Positions 35,154 through 42,594 of a stretch of DNA of 64,000 bases are shown piece by piece. The stretch is from Clostridium sp. 'deep sea' (GTDB taxonomy: Bacteria; Bacillota; UBA994; PWPR01): assembly GCF_014931565.1 (NCBI RefSeq), contig NZ_CP063353.1, positions 1,736,001-1,800,000 on the forward strand, in the 5' to 3' direction. The translations under genes were made by a program, and so were the position numbers. The notes beneath the pieces are model-generated. The model worked only from the letters and a program-made list of their open reading frames with translations, ran no database searches and was not told the DNA's origin. Each line of letters begins with the position of its first letter. Positions within the stretch are counted from its first letter, which is position 1.

Positions 35154-35249
35154 CTAATGAGTTACTAACTTAATAATAGCAAAATAATAGTGTAGGCCAT
35201 TTAAAATCTTAGTATTTAATTTATGTTCATTTAAATCAATGTTAATCAT
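35154..35249 (-). CDS. 31-residue small protein/leader upstream of GNAT-fusion paralogue 2
   Basis: A 32-codon ORF with AAAGGAGG exactly 8 nt before the ATG, an optimal site. The peptide starts MINIDLNEHKLNTKILNG and ends HYYFAIIKLVTH, with a hydrophobic C-terminal half. It is followed 19 bp later by a perfect terminator and then by the 1027-residue GNAT-fusion gene. The same order recurs before the other paralogue. A TATAAT lies about 45 bp upstream of the start. Its role as leader, signal or modification substrate is open. Confidence 0.65.
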   Translation of the reverse strand: MINIDLNEHKLNTKILNGLHYYFAIIKLVTH

Positions 35250-35441
35250 TTTTTTGGCCTCCTTTTGATAGTATTTTATTTGTAACACAAACACATTATA
35301 TAGTAAATAAAGTAAACTATAAAGTACAATAACATGTATGTATTATTTATGTTCGTTAAATAAGCTCTGCTAATTGAACAAACGTGCATTAATCAATATT
35401 AACTGGGCATAATAGTAAAAAATTTTTAATGAGGTGTTGTT

Positions 35442-35594
35442 ATGGCAAAACAAGGAATGAAAAGACCTAATCCTAGTGATTCACATGGTACTGAAAGTAA
35501 TAAAAAAATGAATCATGATAAAAATGATTTTGAACCAGTTCCAGAGATAAAAGGTAAAGCAAAAAAAGGCCATAAAAAAGCTGGCCCTATGTAA
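35442..35594 (+). CDS. small basic protein, 50 residues
   Basis: ATG preceded by GAGGTG, 50 codons. The sequence begins MAKQGMKRPNPSDSHG, then has VPEIKGKAKKGHKK and ends AGPM. It resembles a small Lys- and Pro-containing protein that I recall from other Clostridia, where a similar GMKRP...VPEIQGKAK pattern occurs in longer proteins; that recall is uncertain. A weak hairpin (GCTGAA...TTCAGC, 35609-35644) follows. Function unknown; a spore or DNA-associated role is only a guess from its charge. Confidence 0.65.
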   Translation: MAKQGMKRPNPSDSHGTESNKKMNHDKNDFEPVPEIKGKAKKGHKKAGPM

Positions 35595-35796
35595 GATCTT
35601 AATAAGGGGCTGAACATTAGTATAATTTAAAGCTAGTATTCAGCTCTGTAATATACTCGCTTTTAGCTTCGACTACAGTGTTTGACAAGTTAACTACGTG
35701 GTTTGCTCACTTAGTTTTCCTAGTATTTATACCCTATGCTAGCTAATAAACTTTAATTTTTTCTGCCCTATCTGATGATAACCTAGCTAAAGCCCA

Positions 35797-35821
35797 TAAA
35801 AAAAGAACTGTTAACAGTTCT
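35797..35821 (-). terminator. intrinsic terminator of DUF1697 gene
   Basis: AGAACTGTTAACAGTTCT palindrome (35804-35821) followed on the minus strand by a T-run. Confidence 0.8.
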
Positions 35822-35832
35822 ATAGTTAAGTC

Positions 35833-36357
35833 TTAACTCATCATTTCTAACACTTTTTTTATTGTTTTTAGATTTCTTGTTGTTGATACCACATTAGCTT
35901 TTTTCTCAATAAAGGCATTATTGACTTTGCTTTTACTATAGCCATCTGGTAAGTATAAGTATATTTCTTTTTCGTTAATCCTGCACAAATCAAACTCTTT
36001 TAAACTACTATTTATCTGCTCTGTAAAATCTACTTTGCTTGCAGTTTTTAACAAAGTTACATATAGATTTTTATTGTTTTCTGTCTCAAAAGGAAATTTA
36101 TCTACTATAGCTTGCAACTCTCTTTTTGTTCTTATAATAACCTCTATATTAAGCCCCTTGTTATGTTTAATCATGTTTTGAATTTCTTTTTCTATTAAAT
36201 TGGTGTTTCTTTTACGAGTTCCTATAAAAACAATGTTGCCAGTGTTTAAATAGGTGGCTATTTTAAAATAGCCAAGTTTAGTGTAAATACTTACAATTTC
36301 ACTCATCTTAATTTTGTTATTAACTCCAACATTTATACCCCTTAAAAACGATACCAT
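35833..36357 (-). CDS. DUF1697 family protein
   Basis: The protein is about 174 residues. VSFLRGINVGVNNKIKMSEI, then LGYFKIATYLNTGNIVFIG, are the defining N-terminal features of DUF1697. The family is widespread and uncharacterised. The C-terminal EKKANVVSTTRNLKTIKKVL also fits, ending in the usual TTRNWNT-like motif. The start is uncertain: ATG at 36357 or the GTG just before it, with GGAAGGA further upstream. It is a single gene with its own terminator. Confidence 0.85.
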   Translation of the reverse strand: MVSFLRGINVGVNNKIKMSEIVSIYTKLGYFKIATYLNTGNIVFIGTRKRNTNLIEKEIQNMIKHNKGLNIEVIIRTKRELQAIVDKFPFETENNKNLYVTLLKTASKVDFTEQINSSLKEFDLCRINEKEIYLYLPDGYSKSKVNNAFIEKKANVVSTTRNLKTIKKVLEMMS

Positions 36358-36396
36358 CACCTTTGTACATTCCTTCCATAATTTTTTATTTTGCAC

Positions 36397-36690
36397 TTAT
36401 TGCAAAATTATTTATATCCATAGATGATTATTCTTAGGTGACTATTTATATATATCTTCAATACAACTTATTATCGATTTAAAAAAATAAAAATTTTAAA
36501 TATTATTAAGACATTTATAGTGAAATGAAAAAAGTATTATAAATTCATGATTTTATATTATCACATTTCTTTAACGATGTGAGTAAAATTTATTGCTAAA
36601 TAAAAAAAATAAGTTAAATATGGCAAAATATTTAATGTTATATGTCCATAATGAACAATCATATTTAATTTTAAAACACATATCATAATA
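36397..36690. other. 294-bp AT-rich intergenic region
   Basis: Divergent gap between the DUF1697 gene and the 79-codon ORF. Apart from the promoter listed at 36691 I see no ORF or hairpin. Confidence 0.4.
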
Positions 36691-36719
36691 TTGACAAAAA
36701 AAACGAACTAACGTACTAT
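36691..36719 (+). promoter_or_regulatory. promoter of the 79-codon ORF/ABC exporter transcript
   Basis: Consensus TTGACA, 17 bp, TACTAT, about 25 bp before an AAGGAGGTGA ribosome binding site. Confidence 0.75.
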
Positions 36720-36755
36720 GAAATATGTATTAATTAATATAAGGAGGTGAGAGTA

Positions 36756-36995
36756 GTGACAATAGCGAGAAATGTATTACTTACAAATTGGTTTGTAGAT
36801 TTCTGTAATATTATTAGCAATAAAGCACATTTACAAAAGGCAAATTGGGTTAGTGCGTCATTCTATTGTAATTTATTAACAAATTTGGCAACTAACAATG
36901 TAATCAAAGTAAATAATGATAATAGTTTAGTTCGCTATTTTAAACTATACCGTTTAACTAACCTCTTGCCTTTATATAAAGGGAATACTGCATAA
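36756..36995 (+). CDS. 79-residue ORF preceding ABC exporter operon
   Basis: GTG start with AAGGAGG eight bases upstream, one of the best ribosome binding sites in the window. The product (MTIARNVLLTNWFVDFCNII, ending LPLYKGNTA) has no recognised domain and no clear membrane segment. It ends 46 bp before a perfect 16-bp terminator, beyond which only 36 bp remain to the exporter start. It may be a leader ORF that controls read-through, or a small functional protein. An alternative in-frame GTG at 36747 overlaps the ribosome binding site. Confidence 0.5.
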   Translation: MTIARNVLLTNWFVDFCNIISNKAHLQKANWVSASFYCNLLTNLATNNVIKVNNDNSLVRYFKLYRLTNLLPLYKGNTA

Positions 36996-37041
36996 GCACC
37001 TTAGCTTATTTAGTTAACTCATTTTATAAATATAAAATGAT

Positions 37042-37082
37042 AATCCCCTAATACCGGCATTAACCGGTATTAGGGGATTTTT
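37042..37082 (+). terminator. strong terminator/attenuator before ABC exporter operon
   Basis: A perfect 16-bp stem (37042-37057 with 37064-37079), 6-nt loop, then a T-run. No room for a promoter remains between it and the exporter's ribosome binding site, so exporter expression probably needs read-through. Confidence 0.8.
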
Positions 37083-37118
37083 GTGTTTAAAAAAAAGAAA
37101 AACAAAGGAGTGATTTTT

Positions 37119-37892
37119 ATGAACTTAAAAAAATACTGTAAAACAGCAACAATGACTGCAAAAGCCCAAACCAATGCTGGCGTTTTTTATTTGTTGCCTA
37201 ACTATATTCTTAAAATTGTATACTTAATTCCCTTAATATTTTTATGGAGAACTCTAATGACTAGCGGTGTTAAAACTGATATGTCATTAAAACAAATGCT
37301 TAGCTATACCTATATGAGTACTTTGTTAGGTGGACTTTTAGTAGTTAGAACTCCTTTAGGAAACTGGATTTACGAAGGGCTAATAATTGGTCTATATCAA
37401 AGACCGTTATCAATTTATGGGCATATAGTTGCTCAAACCATTGGCACAAGCTTGGTTGATTTATTGCTATTCACTCTTCCAATGTTAATTTTATCACCGT
37501 TATTTGCAGTAACAATTACCCCTGATTCGTGGTGGTTTTTAGTTAGCTTAATTCTATGTATTTCATTAGGAATAGCAATGGATTTTATCTTTGCTTGTAT
37601 TCAAATAAGAATGATAAATGCCTCTTGGTTGGTCTATAACATTCGCAATGCTATTGTTTTAGTTTTTTCAGGCAGTGTTATACCCCTAGCAATTTTACCT
37701 TGGGGGCTTGGCAATATCTTAATTTATCAGCCGTTTGCCAGCTTAGGAGGAGCTACCCTAGCTATTTACACAGGTATATCAGAGCCATTTAAGCCTATTA
37801 TGATTCAAGTTATTTGGAATATTGTACTGTGGATTTTAGCTATATTATTCTTTAAAAAATCTCAGGAGAGGATGATAAGCCATGGAGGTTAA
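37119..37892 (+). CDS. ABC-2 type transporter permease, subunit 1
   Basis: The protein is 257 residues with six predicted membrane segments. Features such as SYTYMSTLLGGLL, the interface segment WIYEGLIIGLYQRPLSIYG and the late FSGSVIPLAILPWGLG resemble ABC-2 permeases of the ABC2_membrane_6/DUF990 group. Those come as two permeases plus one ATPase. AAAGGAG precedes the ATG. It overlaps the next permease gene by 11 bp, implying translational coupling. Confidence 0.85.
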   Translation: MNLKKYCKTATMTAKAQTNAGVFYLLPNYILKIVYLIPLIFLWRTLMTSGVKTDMSLKQMLSYTYMSTLLGGLLVVRTPLGNWIYEGLIIGLYQRPLSIYGHIVAQTIGTSLVDLLLFTLPMLILSPLFAVTITPDSWWFLVSLILCISLGIAMDFIFACIQIRMINASWLVYNIRNAIVLVFSGSVIPLAILPWGLGNILIYQPFASLGGATLAIYTGISEPFKPIMIQVIWNIVLWILAILFFKKSQERMISHGG

Positions 37893-38739
37893 AAAGCAAT
37901 TTAAATCTTTGCAACTACTAAAGTTATTAGGTTTTTATGCCAAATTAGACTTAATGTGGTTACTAAGAGATACTAAAATAGCAGTATTTGCGATTTTATC
38001 AGAATCTATTGCAGCACTGGCATCGATTAGCTCTATTTTTTTACTAGCAATGAGATTTAAAGGTATTGGTAATATGAGCCACTATGAGGTTTTATTTATG
38101 TTAGGTTATGTGACTTCTGTATTTGGAGTTTTTAATACCTTTTGCTCCATGAACAATGTGGGTCATATAAGTAGGCGAATTGGTAGGGGGCAATTTGAAC
38201 ACATGTTTATTCAACCGTTATCAATGCCCATTCAGCTTATTAGTGAGGGTTTTATTCCCTTTACAGGGAGTAGCACCTTAGTGGTTGGCATATCTATAAC
38301 CTGCATAGCACTAAGTAAACTTGCTGTATGCGTTACTTGGTGGTGGGTTTTAAGTTTTATTGGTAGTTTATTAGTTAGCATAGTAATAATTTTAAGTCTA
38401 TCATATTTGTTTTCAAGCACAGCATTTTATGCCCCTGTTGCTTGTGAAGAAATATCGATGTTATTAATAGATAATTTAAGTTCATTAACAAAATATCCCC
38501 TAACAGGTATGCCAAAATTTATTGTTTATCCGTTAATAACTGTTTTGCCATACGGCTTATTGGGCTGGTTTCCAAGCATGACTTTATTAGGTAAACAACC
38601 ATTGGCATTACCAAATATATTTCCAGCATTAGTTGCTTTAACGTTATTTATAATAACTTATTTTGTATTTAAGAAAGGATTTAATCATTATGTTAAAACA
38701 GGTGCAAATAGATACAAAGACATGGGACACCGAAGATAA
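37882..38739 (+). CDS. ABC-2 type transporter permease, subunit 2 (DUF990-like)
   Basis: The protein is 285 residues with about six membrane segments. RRIGRGQFEHMFIQPLSMPI matches the R-x-G-x-x-x-x-x-x-x-x-P-L interface motif of this permease group, and LTKYPLTGMPKFIVYPLITV, then LPYGLLGWFPS, matches its C-terminal half. It overlaps the preceding permease gene by 11 bp and the following ATPase gene by 50 bp, so the three genes form one tightly coupled operon. The likely partner is the other permease as a heterodimer. Confidence 0.87.
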   Translation: MEVKKQFKSLQLLKLLGFYAKLDLMWLLRDTKIAVFAILSESIAALASISSIFLLAMRFKGIGNMSHYEVLFMLGYVTSVFGVFNTFCSMNNVGHISRRIGRGQFEHMFIQPLSMPIQLISEGFIPFTGSSTLVVGISITCIALSKLAVCVTWWWVLSFIGSLLVSIVIILSLSYLFSSTAFYAPVACEEISMLLIDNLSSLTKYPLTGMPKFIVYPLITVLPYGLLGWFPSMTLLGKQPLALPNIFPALVALTLFIITYFVFKKGFNHYVKTGANRYKDMGHRR

Positions 38740-39712
38740 CCTAGCTATAAACATTACAAACGTTACAAAAACCTTTGAGCAGTGGCAAAGAACTAATAAC
38801 TTTAAAGATATAATAAGTAACCTAATAAAACCCCAAAAAAGAACCATTACAGCCTTAGATAATGTATCTTTTCAGGTTAAAAAAGGGGAGTTTGTGGCTT
38901 ATGCAGGTGCTAATGGAGCAGGTAAAAGCACTACAATGAAGCTCTTAGCTGGCATGTTAATGCCTAAAAACGGAGATATAAGTATTTTAGGTTTATCTCC
39001 AAAACGTAATCGAATTAAACTCATGCATAAGCTTGGCGTGTTATTTGGTAACCGAACCGAGCTCTGGTGGGATCACCCTATTATTCAGAGTTATGAGTGG
39101 AAAAAAGTTGTGTGGAACATTGATAAAAAAAGATATAACAAAATGTTAGATATGGTAGTAGAATTATTAGATCTAAAAGGCATCTTAAATACCTTTGCCA
39201 GAGAGTTATCATTAGGGCAAAGAATGAAAGCCGACTTAGGATTAATGCTTTTACATGAACCCCAAGTTATACTGCTAGATGAACCAACTTTAGGCTTAGA
39301 TGTACTAGCAAAAAGAAACATGATTGACTTTTTAAAAAGAATAAACAAAGAAAACAAGGTAACCGTAGTGGTTACTAGCCATGACATGGATGACCTTGAG
39401 GAAATGGCCCACAGAATAATTCTTTTATCTAAAGGTAAAATAGCCTATGATGGTGGTTTTAAAAAGCTAAGAGCTAGTATAGGTGTTAATAAGACTATTA
39501 CAATAACTACTAAAGGCACTTTATCCCCTGTATTTAATAACGCCAAATTGCTAAGTAGCGAGCAAAATATTCACGAGTATCAGCTCAATAAGGGAGTAAA
39601 TATTGCTTCATTATTAACTGAAATAGCTCAACTAAATGAGGTTATAGATATTGAGACCAATAGAGCTCCTATTGAAAAAATAGTAGCAAAATTGTATAAA
39701 GAGTGGCGATAA
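38690..39712 (+). CDS. ABC transporter ATP-binding protein
   Basis: The protein is 340 residues. Walker A is GANGAGKST, the signature is LSLGQRMKADL, Walker B is VILLDEPTLGLD and the switch His follows in VVTSHDMDD. NITNVTKTFEQWQ at the N-terminus and a C-terminal extension of about 90 residues are typical of ATPases paired with ABC2_membrane_6 permeases, which are thought to be exporters; the substrate is unknown. The ATG at 38690 has AAAGGA nearby. A longer frame exists upstream inside the permease gene but lacks a site. A palindromic terminator closes the operon. Confidence 0.92.
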   Translation: MLKQVQIDTKTWDTEDNLAINITNVTKTFEQWQRTNNFKDIISNLIKPQKRTITALDNVSFQVKKGEFVAYAGANGAGKSTTMKLLAGMLMPKNGDISILGLSPKRNRIKLMHKLGVLFGNRTELWWDHPIIQSYEWKKVVWNIDKKRYNKMLDMVVELLDLKGILNTFARELSLGQRMKADLGLMLLHEPQVILLDEPTLGLDVLAKRNMIDFLKRINKENKVTVVVTSHDMDDLEEMAHRIILLSKGKIAYDGGFKKLRASIGVNKTITITTKGTLSPVFNNAKLLSSEQNIHEYQLNKGVNIASLLTEIAQLNEVIDIETNRAPIEKIVAKLYKEWR

Positions 39713-39735
39713 ACAAGACAAAATCCATTCATTTT

Positions 39736-39764
39736 GAGGCAGTGATTAATCACTGCCTCTTTTG
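39736..39764 (+). terminator. intrinsic terminator of ABC exporter operon
   Basis: A 24-bp perfect palindrome centred at 39747-39748 (arms GAGGCAGTGATT/AATCACTGCCTC), followed by TTTTGCTT. Confidence 0.85.
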
Positions 39765-39917
39765 CTTCTTATACTAAGTAGAAATATAAGTTTCAATATT
39801 AGTTAATAGTAAATATTTACCACTTAAAATACACAGTATTGTTAAAAATCACATAACATATATTACACATGTAAATTTAGCAGATAAAGATAAACCATTT
39901 ATAAGGAGTGTAATTGT

Positions 39918-40694
39918 ATGTCAGCTTACTACTATCAACGTGTTTGTAGTAAAATGAAAAAAACCAAAATATATCAAAAGAACAGACATGTTAAACCGTA
40001 TATACCCGAAACTATTTTTTTAAATACTAATAATTTAACATACATGCTCAATAAATATCCTATGGTAGTTTTTAAACCTAATATTGGTGAACGGGGTATA
40101 TTTGTAGGCTCTATTAGCAGAACTAGTGTTTTAGGGCAATATGATATTCATTATTTAACAGATATTCAGAAAAACCTTTATATGGACGAGGTAATTAATT
40201 TTATTAGTAAACTAGCTCCCAAAAAACGATTTTTGCTACAACAAGGTATTGACCTAATAAAACATCAGCATAAACCAGTAGATATACGAGCAGTTGTACA
40301 AAAACCTTATGACTATTGGCTAGTAACTGGCTATATTGCCAGAATCGCAGCAGATAATAAAATGGTCACAAATCTCGACAGCGGGGGCAAAGGCCTGCCT
40401 TTAAATAGTTTTTTAAAGTCTACTGACTTAACTAAGCAAGAGATTGTTAAGCTTAAAAAATCTATAATATTTATCTCAAAAAATATTGCCAATACCTTAA
40501 CAAAAAGATACCCTCATCTAAGAGAACTGGGGGTAGATTTTGGTGTTGATAATAATTTGTATCCTTGGGTATTAGAGGTTAATACTTGGCCTGGTTATTG
40601 GCGTTTTAAGTATTTTAAAGATAAGTCTTTGTATTACAAAATTCATCGCAATCATAAAATAATTGTTAGTTCCTCAAAAAAAATAATCCATTAA
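39918..40694 (+). CDS. YheC/YheD-family ATP-grasp protein
   Basis: The protein is 258 residues. The features match the YheC/YheD endospore-coat-associated ATP-grasp group: MVVFKPNIGERGIFVGSI (ATP-binding lysine strand), LLQQGIDLIKHQHKPVDIRA with the VDIR motif, WLVTGYIARIA, and the terminal ELGVDFGVDNN...PWVLEVNTWPG with metal-binding acidic and Asn residues. Bacillus members are shorter-lived in annotation as coat-associated proteins; the ligase reaction is not known. At 258 residues it covers mainly the catalytic part. AAGGAG precedes the ATG, and a hairpin follows. Confidence 0.88.
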   Translation: MSAYYYQRVCSKMKKTKIYQKNRHVKPYIPETIFLNTNNLTYMLNKYPMVVFKPNIGERGIFVGSISRTSVLGQYDIHYLTDIQKNLYMDEVINFISKLAPKKRFLLQQGIDLIKHQHKPVDIRAVVQKPYDYWLVTGYIARIAADNKMVTNLDSGGKGLPLNSFLKSTDLTKQEIVKLKKSIIFISKNIANTLTKRYPHLRELGVDFGVDNNLYPWVLEVNTWPGYWRFKYFKDKSLYYKIHRNHKIIVSSSKKIIH

Positions 40695-40705
40695 AATGTT
40701 TATGT

Positions 40706-40738
40706 AAAAAGGCTGTACTTACTTAAGTTACAGTCTTT
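40706..40738 (+). terminator. intrinsic terminator of YheC/YheD-like gene
   Basis: AAAGGCTGTA/TACAGTCTTT stem with one G-U pair, followed by a moderately T-rich tail. Confidence 0.6.
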
Positions 40739-40848
40739 AGTTTATTTAATCACGGCTCTTTTTATTCTAAAATTAATGTAATTACTTAAATAATTGTAGC
40801 ACCAAAAAAATTCGTTTTTACACTAATTTTTTTATTCATTATTTTAAA

Positions 40849-42336
40849 TCATTTTAAAGGAATACATATCTCGATTTTATCTACATATTTACCGTCTTTT
40901 CTATACTCTCTCTCAAGATAATAACTAAAGTCTACTTTACAGTCATTTGCTTCACAATATTCACTTGCTGCAAGATATAATTGTTTGCTCTTTAGCTTTT
41001 TTAACCCAACCTTTTCTGGGTCTATCCAAGTACTAAATACTAGGTAGCTCTTGCCTTTAAGCTCTTTTTCATGTAGCTTATTAGGATAAGTCTTAAAGCT
41101 CTGCTTAATTTGCACAGCAGCAAATACACTATTCACTATTGCTTTATTTTTATTTAAGTAAAAAGCCTTAGTTGTAGAATCTCCATATACTAAACTAAAA
41201 GTGTTATTGCCAGCAATTATTTTAGCAGAACAATTATCACCTGCTTTATATATACTGTTAGCTAACTTATACCAGGGTATTTTTTTGCTCCAGAGCTTAG
41301 TATTTTCTTTTTGCTCAAATAAACAGCCTGCTAATATAATAGTTGGCAATGTTACTATTTGTGGCTCTAACTGCATATGTATTTGAGGGCTTAGTTGCTC
41401 TTGATTATTTATTTTTACAATAGGCAGTAGTAAATCTAACTGCCTATTGGCGTCATTTTTTTCAGCATTAAAACTAAAACAATCTATACACTGCTCTAAA
41501 TAGTGGCGATTATCTTTTGGTCTCCAGTCAAGTTTATAGATGTCGCTTTCTTCAACCCAGCTATTCAGTTGATCCCAACGCTCTCCTACAATAGGTAAAT
41601 AAGCTGGAATAGCGGCATATAACCCTGTAGCTACTTCTTTTTTAATATATGGATCTTTAACCTCAAAATCTTGGGCTATTGTAACCCACATTTCATAGCC
41701 ATACTTTCCTTCGCTATTATTAAAACCATAGCCATAAATTCTAAAGCCTAACTGCTGATGTAAGTTATTTTTTACTATTAGCTTATTAAGCTGTTGATGA
41801 CAGTCCTGTTCAGGAGTTTTACTTATTACTCTGTAACTCGCTACCATCATTTTAGATATGCTAACTATTCTCACATCATTTGAGCTATACACATTACTCA
41901 AATTCAATTTCCTTTCTGAGAGTGCTATTTGAAGTGCGTTTTTTAGTTCATTAAATGCTACATTATTGGGTGTATCTATCGCATTAAAGGCTGAGGATAA
42001 GCTCTGTTTAGAATCTACTATAACTATAAGTTTTTTAAGTAATAGCTTAATGGACTTAAGGTAGTCAATGTGTTGCTCAGTTTTATATAAATGATTTTCT
42101 AATACCTTAACAATAGTAGCTAACTCAGTAGAGTTAAATATTTGGCTAATATCCTGTAAAGGCAAGTTTAGTTTTCTTAACAAAACAATTTGCTTTACTT
42201 TAACAATATTATCATTATTAAAGTAGCGATAGCCATTAGTTAATCTGGTGCTTTTAATTAAACCAGCACTCTCCCAATAACGTAAAGTTCTATTTGAAAC
42301 ACCATAGGCCTTTGAAACATCACCAATTCTAACCAT
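40849..42336 (-). CDS. MerR-family regulator with two GyrI-like effector domains
   Basis: The protein is 495 residues, far longer than usual MerR proteins. Residues 1-75 are the MerR DNA-binding domain (MVRIGDVSKAYGVSNRTLRY, then WESAGL and NGYRYFNN), followed by a coiled-coil helix. Residues about 160-285 resemble the GyrI/AraC effector-binding fold (FRIYGYGFNNSEGKYGYEMW, GLYAAIPAY). A second such domain seems to follow (about 310-495), ending in KVDFSYYLEREYRKDGKYVD and EICIPLK. It may sense amphipathic drugs or cations. The ATG at 42336 follows GAGGGG. Its promoter carries the typical MerR operator. Confidence 0.85.
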   Translation of the reverse strand: MVRIGDVSKAYGVSNRTLRYWESAGLIKSTRLTNGYRYFNNDNIVKVKQIVLLRKLNLPLQDISQIFNSTELATIVKVLENHLYKTEQHIDYLKSIKLLLKKLIVIVDSKQSLSSAFNAIDTPNNVAFNELKNALQIALSERKLNLSNVYSSNDVRIVSISKMMVASYRVISKTPEQDCHQQLNKLIVKNNLHQQLGFRIYGYGFNNSEGKYGYEMWVTIAQDFEVKDPYIKKEVATGLYAAIPAYLPIVGERWDQLNSWVEESDIYKLDWRPKDNRHYLEQCIDCFSFNAEKNDANRQLDLLLPIVKINNQEQLSPQIHMQLEPQIVTLPTIILAGCLFEQKENTKLWSKKIPWYKLANSIYKAGDNCSAKIIAGNNTFSLVYGDSTTKAFYLNKNKAIVNSVFAAVQIKQSFKTYPNKLHEKELKGKSYLVFSTWIDPEKVGLKKLKSKQLYLAASEYCEANDCKVDFSYYLEREYRKDGKYVDKIEICIPLK

Positions 42337-42356
42337 GCACTTCACCCCTCAGCTAA

Positions 42357-42387
42357 ATTATGAACCCTTACCTCGTGTAAGGGTCAA
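42357..42387 (-). promoter_or_regulatory. MerR-type promoter/operator with 19-bp spacer
   Basis: Minus strand TTGACC, 19 bp, CATAAT. Within the spacer ACCCTTAC and GTAAGGGT form a perfect 8-bp dyad around 5 bases (42364-42384). The overlong spacer spanning a dyad is the hallmark of MerR-activated promoters; here it drives the regulator's own gene. Confidence 0.85.
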
Positions 42388-42477
42388 TAACTTCATTTTA
42401 CTAAATTACAAATTAAATATCACTAGTTTAGCAAAGCTTAGATTAAAAAACTTATAATAGATACTAAAACGACAAAA

Positions 42478-42572
42478 CACATCATATTTCCCGGGTAATA
42501 GCTATAATTCGGGAAATATGATGTGCGTTTTGAAGATTAAAGTAGTAATTTAGCACGAAGAGAACCGTCCCC
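42478..42572. repeat. REP-like hairpin with GGGGACGGTTCT motif
   Basis: CACATCATATTTCCCG (42478-42493) and its exact complement (42510-42525) form a 16-bp hairpin. About 30 bp on is AGAACCGTCCCC (complement GGGGACGGTTCT), a string I recall as widely dispersed with REP-type elements linked to Y1 transposases. It lies downstream of ppdK and upstream of the MerR gene. No transposase is present. Confidence 0.5.
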
Positions 42573-42594
42573 ATGTGTTAAAAAGAATTAGTTT

